Shown: positions 8,702-18,769 of the stretch, piece after piece
Layout of the letters: every line of letters begins with the position of its first letter
Position numbering within the stretch: the stretch's first letter is position 1
Source of the DNA: Collodictyon triciliatum
Taxonomy: Eukaryota; CRuMs
Length of the DNA stretch: 21,905 nt
Reading direction: 5' to 3'
Assembly (NCBI GenBank): GCA_043381765.1
Contig: JBHJMP010001097.1
Location: forward strand, 1-21,905
Program-made: the position numbers and the translations under genes
Notes under the pieces: model-generated
What the model was told of the DNA's origin: nothing
The model's database searches: none
What the model saw: only the letters and a program-made list of their open reading frames with translations

Positions 8702-11700
8702 GTATGTACTAATGTTTCTGGTAGTGTTACAAGCAAGGTATTTTCTTATCATGCCTTCTATCATCTCATATCATATTTTATATCGGAATTATTATTTTTC
8801 TAGAATCTCTTTTCTACAAAGTACTCAAAACTGCATAGATTTCCTCCCAATCGATGCGCCCCAGGATGGTGCGTCCTGTCGGGAAATCTCTTGTTCGCAC
8901 AATTTCATCAAATCAAGGGGTTTCTAACACTACAAAACTTGTCACAAATGTATCCGTGGTAGAAGATGGGACACTTATTCAAAATAGAAATCAGAGCTTA
9001 TCCTTGACAAAGTCTGTGTTCGAAAAATTTGACATGGATGCTCCGCTGATGTTTAATGACCTCGCAGAAGACAATTTTGTCAATCATAGTCCATTTTCAA
9101 GCTCATCCCACGCACACATTAGAGATGGTTTGAGCAATAGTACACTTTCACCACGATTTATGCCCATACAATCATCTATATTCTAACATTCCTGATCCAA
9201 TGTAGTATCGTCTGTGTTGAGCATGATAGACCAAGGTGGACAAACAACCTACGAACAAGAATCAAATGCTGAGTATCTCTCGGAAGACGAGTGAGTATAA
9301 TTTCTCTTTGGAATATATTCCTGATGAATCAAGTCTGTTACACGAATCATATTATGTTTTACTGTTTTATTGATTCTCATAATGTAAATCACATATACGT
9401 AGCATTTTTAATATATTGTTTTCAAAACAAAATCGTTGGATTAGGGGCCCATCCAAGTCTCGGCCATTTCTGAAGCGATCTGAGGCTGATTCTTTCATGA
9501 CACTTGACTACACCACTGTAGAAGATAATGAAGAGGACACCTCGCCATTCAAAAAGGCTCGGAATCGCTTGCTCATGAATAGAAAAACACCAGACCAAAG
9601 ATCTCATATCTTAATGGATGATGGCGGGGCTTGCTCCAATATTTTTGTCGCAGTGCCTTCTCAAGTGACTGACTATAGTCATGACCCCCAACATCCCAAA
9701 AAGCACCAACAAGAGGAATCTATAAAAGCTGTCCGAAATACGAACATACCTAGGGAAATGAATGAGTTTATCGACAAGATGACGTATTCATCTAAATTAG
9801 ACATTGTTTTCCTAGTTCTTTATTTATGAATGTACTTAAACCCGATCTCCAAAATTATAAACCACAACCTTAAGCGAAGAGAATTTTGACTTTGCATAAT
9901 TGTGATGGGAAAGTTTCATGTTCACTTTTACTGTTTTCCCGTAATTACATCAAACAAATATTTTAGGAGAACAGTTGTCTTTCCATCAGGCACCGATATT
10001 CAGGGTGTACTTAAAATGACAAGGAAAATTTGCATACCCGATAGTTTCGAAAATTTATCGAATTACAAGAACGTTTTTTTATCAGCCTTGTATGAAGACT
10101 TGAATTTTGCCATCTACTCTATAGCAGGTTTATTTTTGGAAGAATAATATTCAATACATGCCTTTGGTAACTCTTTTTGTCGGTATTCAAAGAATACCTT
10201 TGTGTAAATGTAAATTACATAATGTGTTCTCATCATATGTTTGCAGAGAATTTCCACAAAACATTCAAGAAACTCGAACTGAATGAAACTTCAGCTCCTG
10301 GGTCAGAGGTTGACTCTACTCCAAGCTGTTCACATGGGAAAGCCGTGCTTAGAGTCGTAAAAAAACCTGGACCAAATAATGGTAGTGTTAAATCTTGTGA
10401 TTCGCATAATTGGCTTTTTCAAATAAGTATAATTGTTATAAACGCAGTTCTTGCATGCTTATGTTTCCTTTTTCTCTCTTTTTTTCTCTCTTTTTTTCTC
10501 TCTTTTTTTCTCTCTTTTTTTCTCTCTTTTTTTCTCTCTTTTTTTCTCTCTTTTTTTCTCTCTTTTTTCTCTCTTTTATCTTTTTTTATCTTTTTTATCT
10601 TTTTTATCTTTTTTTATCTTTTTTTATCTTTTTTTATCTTTTTTATCTTTTTTATCTTTTTTTATCTTTTTTTTATCTTTTTTATCTTTTTTTATCTTTT
10701 TTTATCTTTTTTTATCTTTTTTTATCTTTTTCTTTTCTTTTCTTTTCTTTTCTTTTCTTTTCTTTTCTTTTCTTTTCTTTTCTTTTCTTTTCTTTTCTTT
10801 TCTATTTATTGCATATGTTTCCTTGCTCATTAACTCATTGGCTGAATAGTTAAATATTTTCTTCTCTTATACTCAGGGAAGGCATTCTACGCCTGTCCAG
10901 GTGCAAAAGGAAACTCTTGCTCTTTTTTCAAATGGATAGAGATGGGAGCAGAAAGCAAAGAAAAGTAATAAATATGCATCATCACATACTTTTGATGAGG
11001 TTTAATAATCGGATATTGCTAGTTCAATTAAAGTGCCAAAAGATGCCAGAGGAAGGGAAAGTCTGATACGAAAGTTCGGAGTAAAGTATTACTCAAACTG
11101 TGATTTCATCGTTAAAAGGTTTTATGATCATACTCTTCAAGAGAAGCTCGCATATTTCATCGACAATTTTGATCAGAAAGTGATTGTCACATATTCTTAA
11201 TTATTACATTTCATAGACCTCAAGAATCTACATTCTTTCAAAAGAAATCATTCGCAAAATACTTTAACAAGCACTCGAATTACGATGAGGAGCCTAAGGT
11301 TTATTTCTTTTCTATAAATATATAAACCAATTTTAATTGACATTATTCCTATAGCCAAAAGGAGAGATCAAGTACTTTTTGAAACTGCCCAAGAAAGTGC
11401 ATAATGAAGAGTATGTGTTGCATTACAATCTTTATAATTCTTTGTTTACGTGAATTTTTAACGCGTTTGTATGTCCTCACTATCACTCCACGTGCTTTAC
11501 CTCTGACATCTCCCTGAAGCTACTCAAAAGGTAAACCTTATTTAGGTTCTCTTACTTCTTAGGAATCTTTTTCGCTTCATCTGTTCCTCAATTTTTCATA
11601 ATTTTTTAGAAGACATTTGGATACTCTCTACCGTGCCTTCTTTTGACCCTTCAGGCATCAACGAAAAATTGGTGTGCATGAAAAGGTTAGGCACATATGA

Positions 11701-14700
11701 AAAGTCACTTCAAAAAACAAAAATAAAATGAAGCTTTGTCCCTCTTTTTTTTTTTTTTTTGTTTTGTTTTGTTTCACACGTGCACCCACGACTCTTTTTT
11801 TTTTTAATTTATTTATTTATTCGTATTTTATGACTTCATTAGCTCTTACTATGGCGTGTCCACTAATTCAATGATTGAGGTTTGTTTAATTTAAATTCTT
11901 GAGTTTTCTTTCCTGTTCATTACTCTGTAATTTGGATGCGATGATAATGCATATCGGGCACGTTCTTATTTCAATTCAAAATTGAATTCAAATAGCTTGT
12001 GCCTATCGGGGCTCGTCCTACTATTTCTTCGGGGTCGTGTGTTTACGCAATAAAAACAATAAATGGAACCTCCTATTTTTCAATGATTGGTAAATGAAAT
12101 AGATAATATTCTGTAAGATGTCTTCTGTTAAGTTAGTATTCATCCTTAAAATCAAAATTTAGAAAATTTAGTGTCTATGTCGACGAATAGTCTCGGATTT
12201 ATACCTTGTTTGATTGGATCTTGTAAACACTCCAAATTGGTACCAATTAACGAATTTTTATATATGATTGTCACCCGATAATTAAGATTTGATTCATCCT
12301 TTTAATATATGATATCATCAGGATTCTTCATCAGCCAACGCCAGTAATTTTCTTTATTCGATTAATATATATATAATGTTTACCTCAATTAACTTGGTCG
12401 ACGCGGCATATTTGCTTCATTAATATACATGTATGTCTTTTTTTTTCCCACTGTATCTTTTGTAAAGATAATCGACCTCTCGCACCCTTGCACCGCCGTT
12501 CCAACCAGGTGTGTTATATATGATATCTGTGAATGAAATGAGTGCGTGCCATTTGAGATTTAATTTATGCCTTTAATTTTCTTCAATAAGTTGGGGTCCA
12601 GCTCGATGAGCTTGTCTCTTTCTAAAGCAGATATCGACCGTGTCATATCCTCTGAGATAAAATCATTCAACCTCAATGAAGATCAGGAGCGGTTTGCTCT
12701 CCTCTAATGAGAATTTTAATGAATTAATACACAGCTCACTGTAGGGAGTTTTTGTAAGAAAAAAAAGAGAGGTAATAAATAAGTAAATTTCTATTCAATA
12801 ATTATTAACACGCTTAATACAATGACTATTGTTATGATGCAGTGTTATATGGTCGTGCACAAAGTGGTTTTATCCCCAGCAAGTAGGCTTTTCCTCTTAC
12901 CATAATTTTTTATTTAACCTCGCAATTAAACATAATAAATCGTATATTAAGCAAGAAACAGGCGATGATAACATTATACTTGTGCATGGGATATTTGGGT
13001 CTGGAAAGAGTTTTCTATTAATCGGTAGATTTTAAGACATATTTGAAGATATGCAATCGTTACTTTGGCAAATGAGACAGGAATGATTCGCTAATAGGAA
13101 GATTTTTCCATTATATTCTCTTCGGAAAAAGCTCTTATCATCATTGTATGCAAGCTGCTAGAAATTTCCCAGAATAAAAATATTCGTATTTTAGTTGCTG
13201 GTTAGTATTATTTTTTTCAAAATAAAAGCACCACATTTTTTTCTACATCCCTCAACTGTTATGAATTTTCCAAGGCATTAATAACATAAATGTGTTGATT
13301 TTATTTTAAATATCCAATCAATTATTCCTTTCGTATTTAGCTCTGACCAATACAGCGGTAGATAGAATTCTGCAAGGTCTGATTGATAAAGTTCCTTTTG
13401 TCAGGGTGGGAAATATCAAGAGGATTGCAAAAAACGTGCTCCCTTTTTTACTTACCAAGATGACCAAGGAAAGCGAGAAAGGTTTATTACACCGTTCGAT
13501 CGCTTTTTTTTTTTTGAAGTCTGAGATTTGTAGCATCATCTTTCTATTCTGGTATTATAATATAGTCGACTGCATTTACTCCTGTCAAATATTTAAAATT
13601 TTCTGGATTGACTTTAGAGGCAGAAAGAGAACTGAAAGAATTATTGTACGATGCATCTCCCACGGATGTATGTTCACCAATACAACTCGAAATCATGTTT
13701 AAAATAAAATGTTTAATTGGTATTATGTCCATTTTCATGAAACCGTGCTTTTCAAAAACAACAAGGTGCCCCACATTCAACAAGCTCTTGATGATTTGAA
13801 ATCTGGAAGAATGGCACAAAGGGCTGAAAAGCTCAAATCGTATAGGGTTGTCGGTGTGTTTGCCACCTTTTTAAGAAGAAAACGTTTATTTTATTGTCTT
13901 TTTATGTCCATACTGATTATATGTCACGATTAACCAAAGGGACAACGTGCAACGGCGCCACATTGCCTGTTTTGGATGAAAACGATTTTCCCATCGGTAT
14001 TTTATTCAAAAAGAAGAGCAGGCCGAAACAACATTTATTTCAAGTAGCATGTCATAATAAAATTAGCTACACAGTTCTTTAATGGTTTTTTTTTAAAAAA
14101 AAAAAAAAAAAAAACAAGTTATTTTGGATGAATGCAGCCAGTCGATGGAGCCCCTGTCAATGCTTCCCATGGTTCGATTTAGGAGCAAAAAATTGGTTTG
14201 TAGATATGAGACAGCAAAAGCTTTTTTTTTTTTTTATAAAAAAATCATATGAAAAAAGAAAAAAGAAATAACAAGGGCAAGAAACCCGTCTCATCGAAGG
14301 GGTATCATCTAATAAATGTTCTTATATCACCTTTTATATAATCTATTTTCTTATGATTATTTTAATTTTAAAAAATCAGATAGCTGTGGGTGACCCTTTA
14401 CAACTTCCTCCACAACTCGCTGGTCACTTGGATGAGGAAGGGTCAAATGAAACTCTTGAAAAAACATTATTTGTCAGGCTGGGAAAAATTGGACACGAAA
14501 CAATTCTCCTCCGCACGCAATATCGGTAACACAAATATTTAATATGTATTCAATCCTGGTATGAAATGTAATGGACATGTACATCTCAGTTGTTTTGAAC
14601 TGGCTTTTTTCTAGATACTTTATGTTCCTCATTGATGCATTTTTTGTAATAAAAAACTTTAACGAGTTCAACCATAGTATTCTTTGCATTTTTTTTATTT

Positions 14701-17362
14701 TGTATTTAATTTGATTGCCGGAACTACTGCTGCATGAATTGAAAAAAAACAGTAAGTGTCAATTTCACCGTAGTTGCCATCCAGCAATCAGTCATATTGC
14801 GAATGTACTGTTCTATGACCATAAGCTCAAGGATGGTATCACTGCTTTTAATAGGCCCGCTTTAGTTGACCTTCCCCCAGGTAATAACAACGAGATTTAT
14901 TTAGCCCCAAATATTTAAATAACCCAGATGTGATTTAATCTATTGTAAATGCGTTACTGTCGATGCCTCCATGTCGCATGTATTGAATGAAAGGAGAGAA
15001 ATGAATATGTATAGTCGTCAAAGAGAAAGTCCCTGTCAAATACTTCTCTATATCTTCTTTTTTATATGAGCTAAGCTCAATGGTAACGTAGATTGATAGA
15101 ATAAAAAAAGTGATAAATTTGGATGCCTCTATTAGTCTGTCTTGTGGATGTCGTAACAGGAAGTGAGGCAACAGGACCCCACAACAGCTATTTGAATGAA
15201 GCAGAGGCCACACATATATCTAAATTTGTAGAGGCGCTTCTGAAGTCAGGAATGGAAGGGGACCGAATCGGAATCATAGTCCTCTGTGAGTTTGTTACTT
15301 TTTCAAAACCGCACGCACTCTCATTTATTTCTGCTGGTTATTACTGCTTTGATTAAAGGTGATATGTGCAATGTATTTGTATTTTTCACTACAAATCTCA
15401 GGCTTCGTCGTGTTATGTTGTTTTGTTATTCATAGAAAAAATCATCGTTTGTGCATTTTGCTATTTGCTATTAATGTATTATTGTTATGGAGCGCTGAAA
15501 AGAAAAGTAACGAATTTTCGTACAGACCGAGCGCAAATCCAAGTTATTTCCGATAAGTTATCAACTTGCATGGGTGTTGCACAAAATACAAGAGCTTTTG
15601 CGGCATCCAATGTTCTTGGTGTTCAGGTAATTGCAAGGCGAAGTGTGTATACAATATTCGTAAATCTAGTCGATTTTCTTTGTTTGCTAAGTATTCCTTT
15701 AAAAAACATATATAAAAAGATATCGACTGTAGATGCTTTTCAAGGGGCAGAAAAGGGTATGTCAAGAAGCTGATATACTTCAACTCATTATATATTATAT
15801 CTCTTTTTTCCTATACTCTATCGTTTTGCTTCGTAAGCGACTGATGAAAGAAATTGTTAAAGATATCACGTGTATTGAATAACTTTTCCTCTGATTTATT
15901 TGCTTTGGTTTCCAAAAATCTAGATGTAATCGTTGTGAGCATTTGTCGAACAAGCAGGCTAGGGTTTGTTGAGTCTGAGAAGCGATTGAACGTTGCGATT
16001 ACGCGAGCAAAGAACCACCTAGTGCTTTTTGGCCGGCGTCAGGTTTTGACATCCTCAACATGGAAGAAGCTTGTCCAAATAATAGAAGTGAGTGGCAGAC
16101 TTTTCTCTTTTTTTTTTCTTCTCATAGGATAATACGTGCTTTATTTATTTATCTGAAAACACTCCGATTTTACACTATGCATTAAACATGGCCTGATAGA
16201 TATCGTGATTTTTATCTATTCAGTATTATATGATGGTATGCCCCTAGACTAACCAAAACTCAACCACTTTTCATGAAAACGTTTGTACTTTTGAAAAAGG
16301 AAAAGAAAGGCGTATTGAAAGAAACAGACCTTCAGAGACTTCGACTCACATATTTACAACCTATTGATGACGACTTTATCTTGGTTTGTTTATACTTCAT
16401 AGAATCTTTTTTAAAAAATAAACTATTGGGTTAAGTAAATTCCCAAATTTGTTTTTTTCTTAAGGGCAATATTTTTTTTAAAAAAGAAAAAAACCAAAAA
16501 TTAATTACCTACGAAGGATGAGAGAGCACCAGCAAATAGCAGAGGAGCGAGGACAGATAGTGATACATTTCCTGGCGATATGGATTTCTTTGCCGAAGAG
16601 GAAATCGAACGGGAGTTGCTCAGGGAAAATAAGCCTCAGAGTGATTCCGGAAGACGACAAATTGAAACGTGTCATGAGTCAAAAGGAGGGGATAGTCTCT
16701 TTTTTGAAGGCGTTGCGGATGTTTACGATAATTCCTTGGATGATGCGCTTTTGTGGATGGACGAACCCTCCTCCGTGGCTGACTCCTTCAATGGGCCACC
16801 AGAAGGAGCAGCACAGAACGTAGGAGTTGATGCATCCTGTCCTTTCGACTCACGATTCACGGTATGCTGTGCGGTGGAATCGACCATCTTTGATAACCTT
16901 GCATATTCACTCAATTTGTCAAGTTTTTTTAAAAATTTTTTTTATTGATTCCTGAATTGTGGCTTAGGTTTGGTTTGTTTGTTGTGTGTAATTGCGAGAA
17001 AGATATTGATGATATCTTGCCAAAAACTGTCATATTTTGAAAGCTTTTATTATTTATTTATTTATTACCAAAAAAGTTCATTCAAACCCATGTAGAATCG
17101 TTTTAATGGGACATGCGACGGGAAATGGATGGACATGGCTCTGTTTGGGGAGGCACCGAAGGCCGAGCCAGCAGAAGCAAACAACAAAGAGGGCCACGCA
17201 GGTTCGTTGGGAGGGAGTTTGGCAGAAGAGAGGAAGACGAAAAAGACGGAGGGGGAGGACAAGGTGGGTGCCGCCAGGGTGGTGAGGGTGGCATCGGCCC
17301 CTTCTCTGAGTGCATGCAGGGATCTGCCGACAGACCTCGACGACTTGACCGATTTGGTGTGA
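7965..17362 (+). CDS. ZGRF1: ZGRF1-type repair helicase (Mte1/DUF2439 + GRF zinc finger + SF1 helicase), ~37 exons
   Basis: ZGRF1 in animals is a 5'-3' helicase acting with RAD51 in crosslink and recombination repair; Mte1 is the yeast protein sharing its N-terminal domain. Exons: 7965-8027, 8166-8216, 8466-8545, 8614-8701, 8839-9127 (or 9139), 9206-9290, 9445-9783, 9967-10127, 10247-10381, 10877-10964, 11023-11179, 11217-11298, 11355-11410, 11520-11530, 11610-11685, 11843-11879, 11996-12089, 12163-12222, 12468-12508, 12591-12691, 12843-12882, 12952-13024, 13102-13200, 13341-13481, 13618-13667, 13766-13853, 13940-13996, 14119-14195, 14380-14525, 14774-14880, 15136-15285, 15526-15626, 15720-15756, 15924-16087, 16300-16383, 16517-16861, 17096-17362. 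The product is about 1370 residues. Order is DUF2439 (~10-90), linker, GRF finger (~415-450), conserved middle, helicase (~690-1140), acidic tail to TGA. All junctions keep frame except 11179/11217, which is one base off. Confidence 0.92.
8228..8328 (+). repeat. TTTCTC hexamer array in ZGRF1 intron 2
   Basis: About 17 perfect copies of TTTCTC fill most of the 5' half of the intron 8217-8465. The array is wholly pyrimidine on the coding strand. The minus-strand Lys-Glu frame over it is a repeat artefact. Confidence 0.95.
10247..10964 (+). other. Exons 9-10: GRF-type zinc finger split by a repeat-filled intron
   Basis: The finger is CSHGKAVLRVVKKPGPNNG joined to KAFYACPGAKGNSCSFFKW, with the intron 10382-10876 between them. 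Ligands Cys and His (CSH), Cys (FYAC) and Cys (NSC) and the aromatic FFKW match the zf-GRF pattern of ZGRF1, NEIL3, APE2 and topoisomerase III alpha, a single-stranded DNA binder. The signature arginine of Gly-Arg-Phe is a lysine here (NGKAF). The CCHC-type ligands are all present. Confidence 0.92.
10469..10803 (+). repeat. Three consecutive T-rich arrays in ZGRF1 intron 9
   Basis: The array begins with 12-bp units of seven T plus CTCTC (10469-10574). It passes into units of six to eight T plus ATC (10575-10729) and ends with TTTTC units (10728-10803). All are pyrimidine-dominated on the coding strand. They fill 335 of the 495 bp of the intron that splits the GRF finger. Phe/Leu/Ser-rich frames across it are artefacts. 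Confidence 0.95.
11520..11530 (+). other. Candidate 11-nt microexon of the ZGRF1-like gene
   Basis: CTACTCAAAAG is preceded by TCCCTGAAG and followed by GTAAAC. The previous exon ends in GA (phase 2) and the next exon needs one base before AAGACATTTGG. Only with these 11 bases does the reading run ...HNE-D-Y-S-K-E-D-I-W-I-L-S, which fits the YSKDDLW-type motif that I recall for ZGRF1 proteins. Skipping it breaks the frame. Confidence 0.75.
12591..16087 (+). other. Exons 20-34: superfamily 1 (UPF1-like) helicase core
   Basis: Motifs occur in the expected order: NLNEDQ (Q-like), Walker A HGIFGSGKSFLL (12952-13024), Ia ALTNTAVDRILQGL with RVGNIKRIAKNVLP, VVGTTCNGATLP, Walker B VILDECSQSMEP (14119-), III AVGDPLQLPPQ, IV LLRTQYRCHPAISHIANVLF, V ISTVDAFQGAEKDVIVVSICRT, VI RLNVAITRAKNHLVLFG (15924-16087). 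The DECSQ box and the RVGxxRKIAK-type segment favour ZGRF1 over UPF1 or IGHMBP2, which have DEAxQ. All catalytic residues (GKS lysine, DE of box II, motif VI arginine) are intact, so an active ATPase is expected. Confidence 0.93.
16517..17362 (+). other. Exons 36-37: acidic C-terminal tail of the ZGRF1-like protein
   Basis: After the helicase, KGVLKETDLQRLRLTYLQPI and DDDFIL are followed by about 200 residues rich in Glu, Asp and Ser (MDFFAEEEIERELL, DNSLDDALLWMDEP, then DLPTDLDDLTDLV at the end). No domain is recognised. The short Leu/Trp-spaced acidic stretches could be partner-binding motifs. The splice 16861/17096 is GT-AG and in frame. The last exon is markedly GC-richer than the rest of the gene, so its inclusion rests on frame and splice sites alone. 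Confidence 0.65.
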
Positions 17363-17724
17363 AGCTCCAGACACGGGGTTTGTTGTGCGGCGTGTGGTTC
17401 GGTTGGGGCCAAAGAAAGAAACAGTACTGGTAACAATAAAGAGAGAAGGAAAGAAAATGGCCAAAAATCCCCACCACACTTCCAAGCGTGAGCTTTTCCT
17501 GACATGCCTGTACTTTTCCTGTATTCCTGTACTTGCCTGTATTCTCCTGCCCACCCACGCACGCACGAGCGCATTCACTGCCAGGCCTTCCGCGGGTTGT
17601 GTTGTGGGGGTTTTTTATGGCAGATTAGTTATGGTACGGCTATTTTGACGGAGAAAGGCGGGTGGTGTGCGGAGAGAGGGCCGGGTAAAGTACGGAGAAG
17701 CAAAGAGAGTCGGGAGGGGCACGC
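17363..17724. other. Convergent intergenic region between ZGRF1-like and ARID genes
   Basis: Only 362 bp separate the two stop codons, which face each other. AATAAA at 17435-17440, 73 bp after the ZGRF1 TGA, is a plausible plus-strand poly(A) signal. No clear minus-strand AATAAA was found for the ARID gene. Minus-strand frames here are not conserved. Confidence 0.55.
17435..17440 (+). terminator. ZGRF1 poly(A) signal AATAAA
   Basis: A canonical AATAAA stands 73 bp after the stop codon at 17360-17362, within GTAACAATAAAGAG. Its placement supports ending the gene at this TGA. Confidence 0.6.
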
Positions 17725-18769
17725 TCAGCTGCGATGTTTGGAGGCGCACTCGATAAAGAAGGCGAGGATCTCTGCCTCGCGGGCCGTGACGTTTGCGACG
17801 TTTGTGCCGAGGGCAGTGAGCAGAGACGGTGAGGAGCAGGCAGGGGGCGGGGCGGCCTTTGCCGGGGGCGATGGCGGAGAAGCGCTGCGGGGCGAGTGCG
17901 GATTCGAGTGCGGATTCGAATGCGAGTGCGAGTGCGAATGTGTGCGTGGAGCAAAGTGTGTGCGGCGCGGCTTGAAGGCCGGGACGCTGAGTGAGTTGAG
18001 CGACGAGGATGACGAGGATGACGAGGATGACGAGGCTGCGGACGAGGCTGCAGTAGTAGTCGCAGTTGTGGCCGTAGCAGCTGCAGTTGCGGTTGCAGTT
18101 GGGGCTGAGGGAAGCGCGCTGCGATGGGTCTTCTGCTTGGTGGGGCTGGGCGGCGGGCGGAAGAAGCACTGCTCGTAGCTGCAGCAAGGCTGGGTGAGCT
18201 GACAGGTGACAGGTGACAGGTGGATGTGACAGGTGGATGTGACAGGGCACCTGAAGAGGTACTTGATGTAGTGCTCGCGCAGACGGGTGGCGGCGTCGGT
18301 GCGCTTCGGGGGCAGGCCGAGGGCGGCAATGACCTGGCTCCACATCTTGGAGGAGATGACCTGCAGAGGGGGCGATGAGGGCGGGTGCTCTGTTTGGGTA
18401 TGAATCCGCAGAGACGAGGCAGAACGGGGTGGGACTTACGCGCTCGACGCCGCCGCGGGCAGTGACCTCGGCATAGAGGCGGAAGAGATCCAGCTCGTGG
18501 TGCGCGAGGGTGGGCACGCGCTCGATCGGTGCGCCGCGGTCGCGCATGAAGCGGTGCAGGTGTGCAAGGAATGCGCTGCGCTCGTCTGCGTCTGCGTCCG
18601 CGTCAGCGTCTGTGTCTGCCTGTGTGGCTGTGGCAGCGGTTGTGGTTGTGGCTGTGGCTGTGGCTGTGGCAGCGGTTGTGGCCGGGATGCACAGGGGCAG
18701 GGCAAAGGGCGGCGGGGTGTGCAGCTGCAGCAGCATCTCGCTGATGGACGGCAGGCGTTCGGTCTGCAT
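17725..18769 (-). CDS. ARID/BRIGHT-domain DNA-binding protein, 3 exons
   Basis: ARID proteins bind DNA, often AT-rich, and act in chromatin remodelling or transcription control in the nucleus. Exons are 18769-18440, 18360-18251 and 18178-17725, all GT-AG and in frame, giving 297 residues ending in TGA. Residues ~63-155 form the ARID: FLAHLHRFMRDRGAPIERVP, ELDLFRLYAEVTARGGVER, then VISSKMWSQVIAALGLP, TDAATRLREHYIKYLFSYE. These carry the expected GxPI, DL-x-x-LY-x-x-V-x-x-x-GG, W and HYIKYL landmarks. The N-terminus holds Ala-Thr and Ala-Asp dipeptide repeats. The C-terminal half is low complexity (Ala/Thr, a Ser run, His-Ser-Asn-Pro) until a final TAREAEILAFFIECASKH segment that looks helical. 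The subfamily cannot be named. Codon use is much GC-richer than in the neighbouring genes. Confidence 0.85.
18179..18250 (-). other. ARID-gene intron 2 with CACCTGTCA-type repeats, frame-neutral
   Basis: The intron is 72 nt from GTGCCC to TTGCTGCAG. It contains tandem copies of CACCTGT/CACATC (18201-18247 on the plus strand). It has no in-frame stop and a length divisible by three, so retention would add 24 residues just after HYIKYLF. The spliced form restores the ARID-like SYE ending, so splicing is taken as the default. Confidence 0.6.

Noticed and set aside
10177-10853. Phe/Leu-rich proteins across 10450-10803
   Set aside because: These are translations of intronic T-rich arrays. The flanking exons splice cleanly into one GRF finger around them.
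12591-16087. UPF1, SETX or IGHMBP2 identity for the helicase
   Set aside because: The DECSQ box, the RVGNIKRIAK segment and the upstream GRF and DUF2439 modules fit ZGRF1 better.
17504-18178. Plus-strand 224-codon protein and plus-strand Cys/Gly-rich frames opposite the ARID gene
   Set aside because: They are antisense shadows of GC-rich coding sequence. The minus strand has the ARID motif with consistent splice sites.
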